A stretch of DNA of 64,000 nt, taken from positions 248,001-312,000 of the forward strand of contig JBKBPR010000001.1 in NCBI GenBank assembly GCA_046293135.1. The letters run 5' to 3'. Positions 1-7,945 of the stretch are shown piece by piece; the stretch's first letter is position 1; each line of letters opens with the position of its first letter. Position numbers and translations under genes: made by a program. Source of the DNA: UBA2638 sp046293135 (GTDB lineage: Bacteria > Pseudomonadota > Alphaproteobacteria > Micavibrionales > Micavibrionaceae). A model generated the notes under the pieces. That model searched no databases. It was not told the DNA's origin and worked only from the letters and a program-made list of their open reading frames with translations.

Positions 1-555
1 AATGGTGAAATATTCATCGAGGAGCTGGAAAGCGGCTTTGCGCTGGATTCCGCGCTGAAGGGGGAGAGCGATACACCCAAAACGGTTTGGGCGGGGCTGG
101 GTCATTTGGAGGGCGAGAGCGTGACCGTGATTGCCGATGGCCGCGTGCAGCTGCCTCTAACCGTCACCGCGGGTAGTATCACGCTGGAGGAGGGCGCGCG
201 CTCGGTTGAGATTGGCCTGCCCTTCACGCATATCGTCGAGCCGTTGCCGCCCAATGTGATCGAGGGCGCGGGGGCGGGGCGCAAATTGCGGCTCGTTGAG
301 GGCGTGTTTCGGGTGCAGGATACGTCAGCCCTGCGGCTTGATCTGGGCAGCGGGCCGAATGATGTGGCGCTCCGGCAATTCGGGGCAAGCGCGGAAATTC
401 TCGATGCGCCGCCGCCTGTGGTCAATGGCGATATTCGCGTGCGGGCGCTGGGCTGGCAAAGCGATGCGACCAAGCCGTTATGGCGGATCGAACAGGATTT
501 GCCGCTGCCCTTTACGCTTTTGTCTGTGGCGATGGAGCTAAAGGTGAATGATTAG
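1..555 (+). CDS. Phage tail structural protein, C-terminal part (cut by window edge)
   Basis: The frame is open from the first base of the window, so this is the C-terminal part (about 184 residues) of a larger protein. A TTG at 106 is only an internal possible start. The visible part is beta-rich and has a module reading VTVIADGRVQ, then a stretch of alternating residues, then VEIGLPFTHIVEPLPP. From memory this module type recurs near the C-terminus of podovirus tail and stabilisation proteins. It lies directly upstream of a virion coiled-coil protein, a tail spike and a terminase, which supports a structural role in the virion. The exact tail component cannot be named. Confidence 0.6.
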   Translation, partial: NGEIFIEELESGFALDSALKGESDTPKTVWAGLGHLEGESVTVIADGRVQLPLTVTAGSITLEEGARSVEIGLPFTHIVEPLPPNVIEGAGAGRKLRLVEGVFRVQDTSALRLDLGSGPNDVALRQFGASAEILDAPPPVVNGDIRVRALGWQSDATKPLWRIEQDLPLPFTLLSVAMELKVND

Positions 556-612
556 CGCGCTCCGCAAAATAATAAATTCAATCAATATTTTACTAGAAAA
601 GGATAATGCAAA

Positions 613-1152
613 ATGGGAAGTTTAACCTCTTCAGTGGGCGGCGTGCTCGGCGCTTCCAATTCGGTTTTGGGCGGGCTGTTTCCGCTGGTGAACAATATCA
701 CGCGCGTGGTGTCGCTGGTCGATACGCTCAGCGGCGCATCGCAGCGCTCAAGCGCCAGTGCGCAGCGGCAAGAACAGGAGCTGGCACTGCGTCAGCTTCA
801 GCAGCGGCAAGGGCTGCAAATGCAGCAAATGGCGCAGGACAACGCGCTGGCGCAGCAGAAAATGGCAATCGAAGCCCAGCAAGCCGAGGAGCAGCGCCGC
901 GCCGCTTTGCGCCGTGCCGTGGCGCGGCAACGGGCGCAATTCGGGGCGCAAGGTGTCGGCAGTGCCGGCGGTTCGGCGGAAGCTGTGCTGCTGGGGCTGT
1001 TTGATGAATCCGAATCCGAGCTGAAACGCCGTGAGCAGCTGGATCAGATGCGCAATGCCGCGCTCAACCAGAATTACACGCAGGCGGGGAGCTTGAACCT
1101 GTTGCAGGCCACGCAGCTGGCCGAGCGGCAGCGTCTGGCAAGGTTGATTTAA
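613..1152 (+). CDS. Phage internal virion protein, T7 gp14-like (tentative)
   Basis: The product has 179 residues. The N-terminus is Gly/Ser/Val-rich and hydrophobic. It is followed by a long Gln/Ala/Arg/Glu coiled coil (about residues 45-115), then a Gly-rich turn (GAQGVGSAGGSAEAVL) and a final helix. Short Ala/Gln coiled-coil proteins with a glycine turn of this kind occupy the internal core (gp14) position of T7-like virions. The start ATG at 613 has AAAAGGA upstream; an out-of-frame ATG at 606 was rejected. The gene sits between a tail protein and the tail spike. Assignment is by composition and position, not by a diagnostic motif. Confidence 0.5.
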   Translation: MGSLTSSVGGVLGASNSVLGGLFPLVNNITRVVSLVDTLSGASQRSSASAQRQEQELALRQLQQRQGLQMQQMAQDNALAQQKMAIEAQQAEEQRRAALRRAVARQRAQFGAQGVGSAGGSAEAVLLGLFDESESELKRREQLDQMRNAALNQNYTQAGSLNLLQATQLAERQRLARLI

Positions 1153-1242
1153 AAAATCGCATTGCCTGAAATGTAAGGCTCAAACTCAAATTTAAACTCA
1201 AATTCAAACTCGAAAAAACAAATATTCAAAAGGATTATACCC

Positions 1243-3271
1243 ATGACCGAGCATATCAAAATGCCCGATATAGTGCCGATTATCCGCTATCTGGCGAATG
1301 GCGTGCAGGCCGAATTTACCTATCCGTTTCCGATTTTCGCCTCTGAAGATTTGCTTGTGTATCTCAACGGTGCGCGGCAAATTTCGGGCTTTACGATTAC
1401 AGGGGCGGGGCAAACCGCCGGAGGTTCTGTGGTGTTTGCACAAACCCCCGCTGAAAGCACGCGCATCACTCTGGAGCGCAAATTGCCGCTGGAGCGCCTG
1501 ACCGATTATATCGAGGGTGGAGATTTTTCCGCGACCTCCATCAATACCGAGCTGGATTATCTGGTGGCGGCGGTGCAGCAGGTTTCGCGGCAAAACGCCC
1601 GTATGCTGCGCTATGGCGACCATGAAACGGCGGCGGATGTTTTGTTGCCGCCCAAGTCCGTTCGCGCCGGAAAAGCACTTGGATTCAATGGGATGGGTGA
1701 TCCTGTTGCAATTACGCTTGAGGGGGCGATGGCTGTGCCCGAATTTACCGCCACGGGCGAGGGGGCGGTGCTGCGATCCAGTACCGATAAACTGGCCGAG
1801 GCTGTATCGATATTGGATTTCGGCGCGGCGGGGGATGGATTGACGGATGACACGATTGCCTTTCAAAACGCCCTGCAGGCACATGATTCTATTTCGATAC
1901 CGAACGGATCGTATATTATTTCTGAGGCGCTGGAAGTGACCTCTGGCAAGGCGCTGATCGGGGCGGGGCAAGGCTCGAAACTGATCGGCAATAATCCCGA
2001 TGCTGCGGTTTTGCAAATCAATGGGCGCGGCACGATGATTGCCGATTTGCGCATTGAAGGCGGGCTGGTCGGGATCAAGCTGGCGGGGGTGAGCAGTGAA
2101 TGCACGCAAAACACGGTGCGCGATGTCCAGATTATCGGCGCGGGAACGGGGATTTTGCTTGATGGCGCGGCGGAGTCTGAAAAGCCCTGCTACTGGAATT
2201 ATTTCAGCAATATCCTGATCGAGTAGCCCTTGACTCACGGCGTGCATTTGACCAAAAGCGGCGGCGGCGATACGCCCAACGCCAATCGCTTTCACGCGGT
2301 CAGGGTGTATTCCAAGGGCGCGGAAACGACGGGATGCGGCTTTTTTGTCGAATATGGCGCGCTCAATAACTCGTTTTTCGATTGCGAGGCCAATATGAAC
2401 GGCGCAACGGCGCTGGCCTGTTTTCGCGCGGGGGCAAATTCCAACAAGACCCTGATCGTTAATTTTCTGGCGGAATCGTGGAACACCGTGCCGAATGTCC
2501 AGCTTGACAGCGGCTCGGTTGAAACGGTGCTGATCAATCTTTCGGCGGAAAGCGACGGCGCGGCGATTTATGATCTTTCCGGCGGCAATTATGATGCGAT
2601 CAATGCGGGGTTTCCGGAAAAAAACCGCATGCGCCGTACGGTGGTGACTGACCTGAAAGCCACGCTGATGCGCTATGATACTGAATTTATCGATACGCTG
2701 GGGACGGTGTCGCTCGACCTGTCGCATAGCGTGCATCTGGTCAATGCGTCGAGCGGGGCGATTACGATTGCCTTGCCTTCCGCGGCGGAAGCGGCGGCGG
2801 CGGAGATAATGATCAAAAAGGTCGATCAGACATCGCATATCGTCACCATCACCGAAACGGGCGGCAGCGGGCCTGACGGTAAAACGCTGCAACTTGGCGG
2901 GCCGAATGATTATGTGACGCTGATTTCCAATGGCGCGAGCTGGTATATCAAATCCTCCAACCGCATGAGCGGCAATACCCGCTTTGCCGATGTCAGCGGC
3001 ACATACGATATTGATATGGCGGTTGATGTCTATCTGATCTCCAGCTTTGGCGGCGCTGTCACGGCGCGGCTTCCCCCCCGCTGATGCGGCGCAGGCCATC
3101 GGGCGCACGATTACGATCAAGAAAACCGACCCGTCGGGCAATGCCGTCACCGTGACTGAACAGGGCGGGGCGGGGCCGGATCAATCCCATCAACCGCTTA
3201 ACAGCCGTTATGATGCGGTCACCGTCATGTCCAACGGCGCGGAGTGGTATATTATCAGTCGAAAAACTTGA
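1243..3271 (+). pseudogene. Phage tail fibre/tail spike interrupted by amber codon and C7 frameshift
   Basis: A single tail-spike reading frame runs from ATG 1243 (AAAGGA upstream) to 3271 but has two breaks. A TAG at 2224-2226 is followed by the same frame, open to 3084. A run of seven C at 3073-3079 shifts the frame, and the remainder reads on to 3271. The N-terminal 150 residues resemble T7 gp17-type virion-anchoring heads (ANGVQAEFTYPFPIF, then LPLERLTDYIEGG). Residues from about 190 begin a pectate-lyase-like beta-helix (DFGAAGDGLTDDTIAFQNAL). The C-terminus has two copies of a repeat ending in SNGA-WYI, and the second copy aligns with the first only if one C is removed. It is either decayed or phase-variable. 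Confidence 0.75.
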
Positions 3272-3277
3272 CATAAT
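3241..3277 (+). repeat. Left copy of 37-bp direct repeat flanking the first P-loop gene
   Basis: The segment starting GGAGTGGTATATTATCAG and ending CTTGACATAAT recurs, with five differences, exactly 649 bases later at 3890-3926. Here it encodes the end of the tail spike (SRKT stop); in the right copy it lies in another frame at the end of the first P-loop gene. It marks the edge of a tandem duplication. Each copy contains TTGACA, a -35-like hexamer. Confidence 0.8.
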
Positions 3278-3292
3278 TCAATGGAGGTTGTT

Positions 3293-3925
3293 ATGTATTC
3301 AGCGATGCAAGAATGGTCAGTGAATATCGAAACACACACCCGCGATGACGTGATGAAGGTCTGTGCGCTTTTGGCGCGTGGGATTGGCGGTGAGGCTATT
3401 TTAAAACACAGATTTAAACTGGTTGTTTACGGCACTCATAATACTGGGAAAAGCGCAATCGTTGACGGGCTGGTGAGCGCATTTTCCGATAGGCATTCGT
3501 GCTATAAAATGTCCACAACTCCTTTAATGGAGAGTTTTGCGGGGGAGGCTGGGCAACACAGGGTTGAAAAAAGTTTTACCGTGAAAGGGCAAGAATGCGA
3601 TTTTACCTTAAGGCATTTTTTGTCGGAAATGGATATGGGCATGGGGCGATGGAGGCCGCAAACCGCCCTCAGCGCGCAAACAAAAAGGAGCGGGATTGAT
3701 TTTATTACGCTTTTTGGACACTCCCATCAGCGGAATGCGGATCTATCCATTTTCTTCGCTGGAAATCTGCGCTTCAAGAAATGTGAATGGCCGAGAAAGC
3801 TGAATATTGATGTTATATCACCGATTTTGCAAAATCCGCAAATGGCTGAAGTGCTTGAACATCTGCCTAGCTTTCATGAGCGGCGGCGCGGAGTGGGATA
3901 TTGTCAGCCGAAAGACTTGACATAA
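3293..3925 (+). CDS. P-loop NTPase-like protein, TsaE-like, copy A of a tandem pair
   Basis: The product has about 210 residues. The start ATG at 3293 is chosen over 3281 because TGGAGG lies 5 bases upstream. The N-terminal pattern is THTRDDVMKVCALLARGIG, followed by a hydrophobic strand and the Walker A motif GTHNTGKS (about residues 47-54). This order resembles the TsaE ATPase used in tRNA t6A synthesis, though the rest of the protein diverges and no full TsaE signature is present. The last 20 residues (QMAEVLEHL and FHERR) are nearly identical to those of the next gene, while the centre differs. It lies between the tail spike and the terminase genes, an unusual place for a TsaE relative. 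Function is unknown. Confidence 0.6.
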   Translation: MYSAMQEWSVNIETHTRDDVMKVCALLARGIGGEAILKHRFKLVVYGTHNTGKSAIVDGLVSAFSDRHSCYKMSTTPLMESFAGEAGQHRVEKSFTVKGQECDFTLRHFLSEMDMGMGRWRPQTALSAQTKRSGIDFITLFGHSHQRNADLSIFFAGNLRFKKCEWPRKLNIDVISPILQNPQMAEVLEHLPSFHERRRGVGYCQPKDLT

Positions 3926-3926
3926 T
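3890..3926 (+). repeat. Right copy of the 37-bp direct repeat
   Basis: This matches 3241-3277 at an offset of 649 bases. It encodes the end of copy A (QPKDLT) and provides the TAATG overlap into copy B. TTGACA at 3917-3922 followed 17 bases later by TATTTT gives a weak promoter-like pair for copy B. Confidence 0.75.
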
Positions 3927-4566
3927 GCCTTGCGCAAAGTATTTTGTGTATATGAATGAATGGAAAATCGAGTTTGAAACCCATAGCCGCGATGACGTGA
4001 TGAAGGTCTGTGCGCTTCTGGCGCGCGGAATTGGTAAAGAAACCGTTGCTTCCAGACGTGTGAAAATTGCAATTGACGGTCAGATATCAGCAGGTAAAAC
4101 CGCGATCGTGGATGGTTTGAGCTCTGCTTTTGCAGATTATTTAACGCCGTATAAAATGCCGGTACAGTCACTAATCGAAGATTTTCCTTGCCATGCTTAT
4201 GATGGCGTTAAAAAAGAATTCGAAATTGATGAGAAAAATTGCTTAATTTCATTAGGGCGTCATGAATATGTTTTTATAAATGGGGCTTTTAATGAGGCTA
4301 TGACTGGAGTTTATGACTCTGCATATGACAGGGGGGTGGATTTTTTTACAGGCCGTCCCAAAACCTTGGAAGGTAGTCATATTTTAATAGACTTAAATTT
4401 CTCTGATGGGCCTGACGATATCCAAGGCTGGCTCAGAAAATGGTCAGTGACTATTATGGAGTCATATCTTCAAACTGAGCAAATGGCTGAAGTGCTTGAA
4501 CATCTGCGCAGCTTTCATGAGCGGCGGCAGGCAAGGCTCACGCAACCGACACCGCCTGAACTATAA
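3925..4566 (+). CDS. P-loop NTPase-like protein, TsaE-like, copy B of a tandem pair
   Basis: The product has 213 residues if translation starts at the ATG overlapping the stop of copy A (TAATG), or 204 if it starts at ATG 3952, where homology with copy A begins (MNEWKIEFETHSRDD). It carries Walker A GQISAGKT, closer to the TsaE consensus GDLGAGKT than copy A. The DNA encoding the first 25 or so residues and the last 18 is almost identical to copy A, but the middle third is strongly diverged and A+T-richer. A rho-independent terminator follows at 4605. The role in the phage is unknown; anti-defence, host takeover or a lysogenic-conversion function are all open. Confidence 0.6.
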   Translation: MPCAKYFVYMNEWKIEFETHSRDDVMKVCALLARGIGKETVASRRVKIAIDGQISAGKTAIVDGLSSAFADYLTPYKMPVQSLIEDFPCHAYDGVKKEFEIDEKNCLISLGRHEYVFINGAFNEAMTGVYDSAYDRGVDFFTGRPKTLEGSHILIDLNFSDGPDDIQGWLRKWSVTIMESYLQTEQMAEVLEHLRSFHERRQARLTQPTPPEL

Positions 4567-4604
4567 AACACATACTTAAAACGAAACATTTAGGCCAAGA
4601 CAAG

Positions 4605-4633
4605 CAAAAGCCCCTCTCGCAGGGGCTTTTTTC
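4605..4633 (+). terminator. Rho-independent terminator after the P-loop pair
   Basis: A perfect 7-bp stem AGCCCCT / AGGGGCT with loop CTCGC is followed by a run of six T. It separates the spike/P-loop transcript from the packaging genes. Confidence 0.85.
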
Positions 4634-4687
4634 ATGCTCATGCGTGCTGCGCGGCCTATCCCGAACCATAACCATAAGGAACAGTGA

Positions 4688-5041
4688 ATGACCGATACAA
4701 CAGACAACAACCATAGTAACCAGAACGATAACACAGCCGAAACCCTGACGTTGCAGGAGCAATCACGGGTTCAGATCGCCGAGTTTTTGCCAGGAGCCAT
4801 TGCGCGGGCGCTCACCTCGTATTTCGCGTTTTCCAAAGCCAGCCCCGATGAGCAGGAATGCAAGGATTTTGCTGCCCGTCACAATGCGGCCAAGGCGGCG
4901 ATCTCGCATATCGAGCTGCTGGTAAAGCTGGCGAAATGGGCGGATTTGCCAGATCCCGCGCTGGAAAATGCGGATGAGAACGACCGCCTGAGCCGTTTGA
5001 TTGAAAGCGCGACAAAGGAAATCTCCGGCGCTTTGGGGTAA
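4688..5041 (+). CDS. Candidate phage small terminase subunit
   Basis: The product has 117 residues, acidic, with an Asn/Asp/Thr-rich disordered start and then helices (QSRVQIAEFLPGAIARALTSYFAF, and AAKAAISHIELLVKLAKWADL). An ATG start lies shortly after CATAAGGAACAG. It directly precedes the large terminase, the place where TerS lies in T7-like and most other tailed phages, and its helical make-up fits a TerS. There is no motif that proves this; it could instead be an unrelated late protein. Confidence 0.45.
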   Translation: MTDTTDNNHSNQNDNTAETLTLQEQSRVQIAEFLPGAIARALTSYFAFSKASPDEQECKDFAARHNAAKAAISHIELLVKLAKWADLPDPALENADENDRLSRLIESATKEISGALG

Positions 5042-5125
5042 GCGTCACCATTCATGCGCCAGCATCTCTAAGCGCACTTCAAACCCGAACAACATAACCA
5101 CAACAAAAATATAAGGAAAAAACCT

Positions 5126-6694
5126 GTGGCAGAGAGTTTTAAACACAATATTGAAAATGCCGATTTTAAACTGTTTCTGGTTTTGTGGAATCAGTTGCAG
5201 GGCCAAACCACGCCGCGCCTGCATTTCCGCATGGCCGAATGGCTGGAGCGCAGCTGGAAATCGCGCGATACGGCATGGCTTTTGATGGCCTTTCGCTCCA
5301 GCGGCAAAAGCACGATGGCGGGGCTGTTCGCGGCCTGGTTGCTCTATCGGCATTGCAATTTGCGCATTCTGGTGCTGGCCGCCGATGAAGTGCTGGCCGG
5401 AAAAATGGTGCGCAATGTCAAACGCATCATCGAGCGTCACCCGCTGACCAAACATCTTAAGCCCGAAAAGCTCGATCAATGGGCGAGTGATCGTTTCACC
5501 GTCCGCCGCACGATGGAATATCGCGACCCGTCGATGCTGGCGCGCGGCATTACATCGAACATCACGGGCAGCCGCGCCGATATCGTGATTTGCGATGATG
5601 TCGAAGTGCCGAATACCTGCGATACCTCTGAAAAGCGCGAATTGCTGCGTGAGCGTTTGTCCGAGCTGTCCTTTGTCGTTGTGCCGGGCGGGGTGCAGTT
5701 TTATATCGGTACGCCGCATCATTATTATTCGATCTATGCCGAAGACAGCCGCCCCGAAACAGGCGAAGACAGGCCGTTTCTGGATGGGTTCAAACGGCTG
5801 GTGCTGCCGCTGCTCGATGAGGCGGGCTGCTCGAACTGGCCGGAGCGCTTCACCGATCAGGCGATTGCCAAAATGAAACGCGCCAGCGGCCCCAACCGTT
5901 TCCAGAGCCAGATGATGCTCAAACCCTCCAATATTGCCGAGGGGCGCTTGGATCCGAGCTTACTGCGGGTTTATGCCGATGATCTGCATTATATCCGCGA
6001 GCTGGGGGCGCTGTATATCGGTGATACCAAGATGATTGCGGCCAGCGCATGGTGGGATCCCGCCTTTGGCGCGGCGCGGGGCGATCATTCGGTTCTGGCC
6101 TGTGTGTTTGCGGATGGCGAGGGCAATTTGTACTTGCATCACATTGAATATATCAAAAGCGCGGCCAGTCATTTACACAGCGTTGAGGGTATAGAGAGCG
6201 CCGAAAGCGCTGCCAGCGCCGATGATGAGGCCACCGCGCAATGCCGCATTGTGGCGCGGTTGGCGCGCCGCTTGATGCTGCCTGCGATTACGCTGGAGAT
6301 CAACGGTATCGGCAAGTTCCTTCCCGCCATATTGCGCAATGTTCTGGCGCAAGACGGGCTTGCGGCAAGGGTGCAGGAATTTTCCAATCACAGGCCGAAA
6401 GAAACGCGCATTCTGGAATCCTTCGATGCGCTGTTGGCGGCGCGCAGGCTCTATGTGCATCAGGATGTGCTCAAAACGCCGTTCCTGACCGAAATGCGCG
6501 AATGGCGGCCTGAACGCGGACGGGGTCGCGGCCATGATGACGGGCTGGACGCTGTGGCGGGCGCTTTGTCGCAACACCCTGTCAGGCTGCGTAAAACCTA
6601 TGCCTCCACCCCGCCGCAAAGCTGGATGGGCGGCGCAAATAACGGCAAAACGCACAAGGCAAAAACGGATTTCGACCCGCGCCGCGATTATTAA
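5126..6694 (+). CDS. Phage terminase large subunit (T7-like)
   Basis: The product has 522 residues and is the ATP-driven DNA packaging motor and head-full/concatemer nuclease. The N-terminal ATPase has Walker A AFRSSGKST (residues 55-63) and Walker B DIVICDDVE (about 151-159). A C-terminal RNase H-like nuclease region begins with DPAFGAARGDHS (about 311), and a late HDDGLDAVAG segment carries the usual final acidic residues. The GTG start at 5126 is preceded by AAGGAAAA. Length and order agree with podovirus (gp19-type) terminases. It follows a small helical protein and is followed by lysis-related genes, the usual late-module order. It appears intact. Confidence 0.92.
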   Translation: MAESFKHNIENADFKLFLVLWNQLQGQTTPRLHFRMAEWLERSWKSRDTAWLLMAFRSSGKSTMAGLFAAWLLYRHCNLRILVLAADEVLAGKMVRNVKRIIERHPLTKHLKPEKLDQWASDRFTVRRTMEYRDPSMLARGITSNITGSRADIVICDDVEVPNTCDTSEKRELLRERLSELSFVVVPGGVQFYIGTPHHYYSIYAEDSRPETGEDRPFLDGFKRLVLPLLDEAGCSNWPERFTDQAIAKMKRASGPNRFQSQMMLKPSNIAEGRLDPSLLRVYADDLHYIRELGALYIGDTKMIAASAWWDPAFGAARGDHSVLACVFADGEGNLYLHHIEYIKSAASHLHSVEGIESAESAASADDEATAQCRIVARLARRLMLPAITLEINGIGKFLPAILRNVLAQDGLAARVQEFSNHRPKETRILESFDALLAARRLYVHQDVLKTPFLTEMREWRPERGRGRGHDDGLDAVAGALSQHPVRLRKTYASTPPQSWMGGANNGKTHKAKTDFDPRRDY

Positions 6695-6716
6695 ACCCAA
6701 TGAAAAGGATAAGGCT

Positions 6717-6992
6717 ATGACCCTGTTTGAAATTGTTATGGGCGCGTTTTTGGCGCTGTTTTCCGCGGTGATGAGCGTGATGTGGAGCAAGATTGATGCG
6801 GCTGAGAAAAACGCTGAAAACAACCGCGTTTTTATTGCCCATCTCTCACGGCAGCTTGACCGCACCAATGATCTGGCGCAGCGCGTGACCTCGCTCGAAG
6901 CCTCGGTAAATGTCGAGATTAAGAACCTGCTGGTGTCGATCAAGAGGATGGAAAGCGCTCTGCTGCGCCTTGATCAACAACAACGGCGATAA
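6717..6992 (+). CDS. Small phage membrane protein with coiled coil
   Basis: The product has 91 residues. A hydrophobic helix at residues 3-22 (LFEIVMGAFLALFSAVMSVM) is followed by a long amphipathic coiled coil rich in Asn, Arg, Leu and Glu to the C-terminus. The ATG at 6717 is preceded by AAAAGGATAAGG and lies 22 bases after the terminase stop. The single-span plus coiled-coil form is typical of phage Rz-like spanins or of small head/lysis accessory proteins near terminases. Which of these it is cannot be decided from sequence. Confidence 0.6.
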   Translation: MTLFEIVMGAFLALFSAVMSVMWSKIDAAEKNAENNRVFIAHLSRQLDRTNDLAQRVTSLEASVNVEIKNLLVSIKRMESALLRLDQQQRR

Positions 6993-7004
6993 CGGCGATA
7001 GGGC

Positions 7005-7026
7005 AAAAAGCATAAAAAATGCTTTT
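7005..7026 (-). terminator. Terminator of the reverse-strand moron gene
   Basis: An 8-bp perfect stem AAAAGCAT / ATGCTTTT with a 5-base loop. Read on the minus strand it ends in five T (complement of 7005-7009) and lies just past the stop of the minus gene at 7032. It could also act weakly on the plus strand after 6992. Confidence 0.6.
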
Positions 7027-7031
7027 GGAAA

Positions 7032-7250
7032 TCAGTAATCGAAATTGGCGAGCTGTTCAGGCGTATAGGCTGTGCTGTCGGCGTCGATTACCAATTCCTC
7101 TGAGTATCGAATGGCGCTGCGCGATTTCGCGATCAGGTCTTGGTTGTCAGGAAATTCTTTAAGGAGGCGTTCGAATTGTCGTCTCGCATCTGCTTGAACG
7201 GCACGTGCGGCAAAGGCGGCTTTTATGTGAAACAGTCTGTATAGGCTCAT
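7032..7250 (-). CDS. Small orphan protein encoded against the phage late operon
   Basis: The product has 72 residues from ATG 7250 (a TTG two codons upstream is also possible). It is helical and charged, with no membrane segment, and the C-terminus reads YTPEQLANFDY. It is the only reverse-strand gene in the late module and has its own terminator directly downstream, the layout of a phage moron (a gene inserted with its own signals and often expressed in the lysogen). I do not recognise the family. The weak Shine-Dalgarno makes expression uncertain. Confidence 0.5.
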   Translation of the reverse strand: MSLYRLFHIKAAFAARAVQADARRQFERLLKEFPDNQDLIAKSRSAIRYSEELVIDADSTAYTPEQLANFDY

Positions 7251-7296
7251 TTGCAAGAATTATTACTCTAAAAATTATCAGAAAGGAACAAAAACA

Positions 7297-7785
7297 ATGA
7301 AAAAACCAACATTATTTGCCATTGGCGGCAAGGGCGAGTCGGCGGCCAAGCGCGATATGATCGCCTATTACAATGAATTGGAGGTTGATGTGCTGGCGCG
7401 CACACTCTGGGGGGAGGCGCGCGGCGAAGGCTCGGTCGGGATGCAGGCCGTGGCCAATGTCGTGCTCAACCGTGTCAAGGTTGCGCAAGAGCGCGGCGGG
7501 GCGTTCTGGTGGGGCGGAAATATTATTCAGGTCTGCCAGAAGCCGTATCAATTCTCGTGCTGGAATCGCTCCGACCCGAATTTTCCGAAGCTGCAAGCGG
7601 TGGATGAGCGGGATTTATATTACGCCACGGCTGTGCGTATTGCCCGCCGCGCCGTGTCTGGCGTGCTGGAGGATGTCAGCAAAGGGGCGACGCATTATCA
7701 CGCCGCCGGAATTGCGCCTTATTGGATCAAGGGGGAAAAGCCCGTCACCGTAATCGGGCGGCATATTTTCTACCGGATTGTATAG
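7297..7785 (+). CDS. Phage endolysin, SleB-type cell wall hydrolase (Hydrolase_2)
   Basis: The product has 162 residues. It carries the SleB/CwlJ-type signature LARTLWGEARGEG (residues 33-45), whose glutamates are the expected catalytic acids, followed by AVANVVLNRV, YQFSCW and the GATHYHA segment typical of the family. It hydrolyses peptidoglycan (lytic-transglycosylase-type family). There is no clear signal peptide, so release would depend on the holin encoded 160 bases downstream. The ATG at 7297 has AGAAAGGAA upstream. The gene appears intact. Confidence 0.88.
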   Translation: MKKPTLFAIGGKGESAAKRDMIAYYNELEVDVLARTLWGEARGEGSVGMQAVANVVLNRVKVAQERGGAFWWGGNIIQVCQKPYQFSCWNRSDPNFPKLQAVDERDLYYATAVRIARRAVSGVLEDVSKGATHYHAAGIAPYWIKGEKPVTVIGRHIFYRIV

Positions 7786-7788
7786 GTT

Positions 7789-7892
7789 GGGGCGAGTGGG
7801 GCGAGTGGGGCGAAATGCCCGCAAGTTATTGAAATGTATAACAAACCCTTCGCCCCACTTAAAGCGAGAGAGTGGGGCGAGTGGGGCGAAAC
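7789..7892. repeat. Dispersed GTGGGGCGA-rich palindromic repeat, copy 1
   Basis: Tandem units of GTGGGGCGA flank a core (AACAAACCCTTCGCCCCACTT) and an inverted copy of the unit, so the whole can fold. Its reverse complement matches 60388-60490 along most of its length, including the core and its GAGAGTGGGGCGA flank. It lies between the endolysin and holin genes, so it entered a phage operon as well as host intergenic sites. Confidence 0.85.
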
Positions 7893-7945
7893 TCTGAAAA
7901 TATCAAAACATAAAAAACACGAACAACATAAAATGGAGCAAAAAT

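Noticed and set aside
2224..2226. Recoded TAG (alternative genetic code)
   Set aside because: Other intact genes, such as the tail protein ending at 555, the galU gene and the 54-aa ORF, end with TAG, so it is a normal stop here.
1204..3150. 648-aa open frame on the minus strand opposite the tail spike
   Set aside because: Arg/His-rich composition and exact opposition to a clear beta-helix protein show it is an antisense shadow.
3268..3296. Promoter TTGACA before P-loop copy A
   Set aside because: A -10 at the proper spacing would overlap the start codon; the hexamer is probably kept only because of the duplication.
5045..5722. 225-aa minus-strand frame over the terminase start
   Set aside because: The plus strand carries an unambiguous terminase with Walker motifs here.
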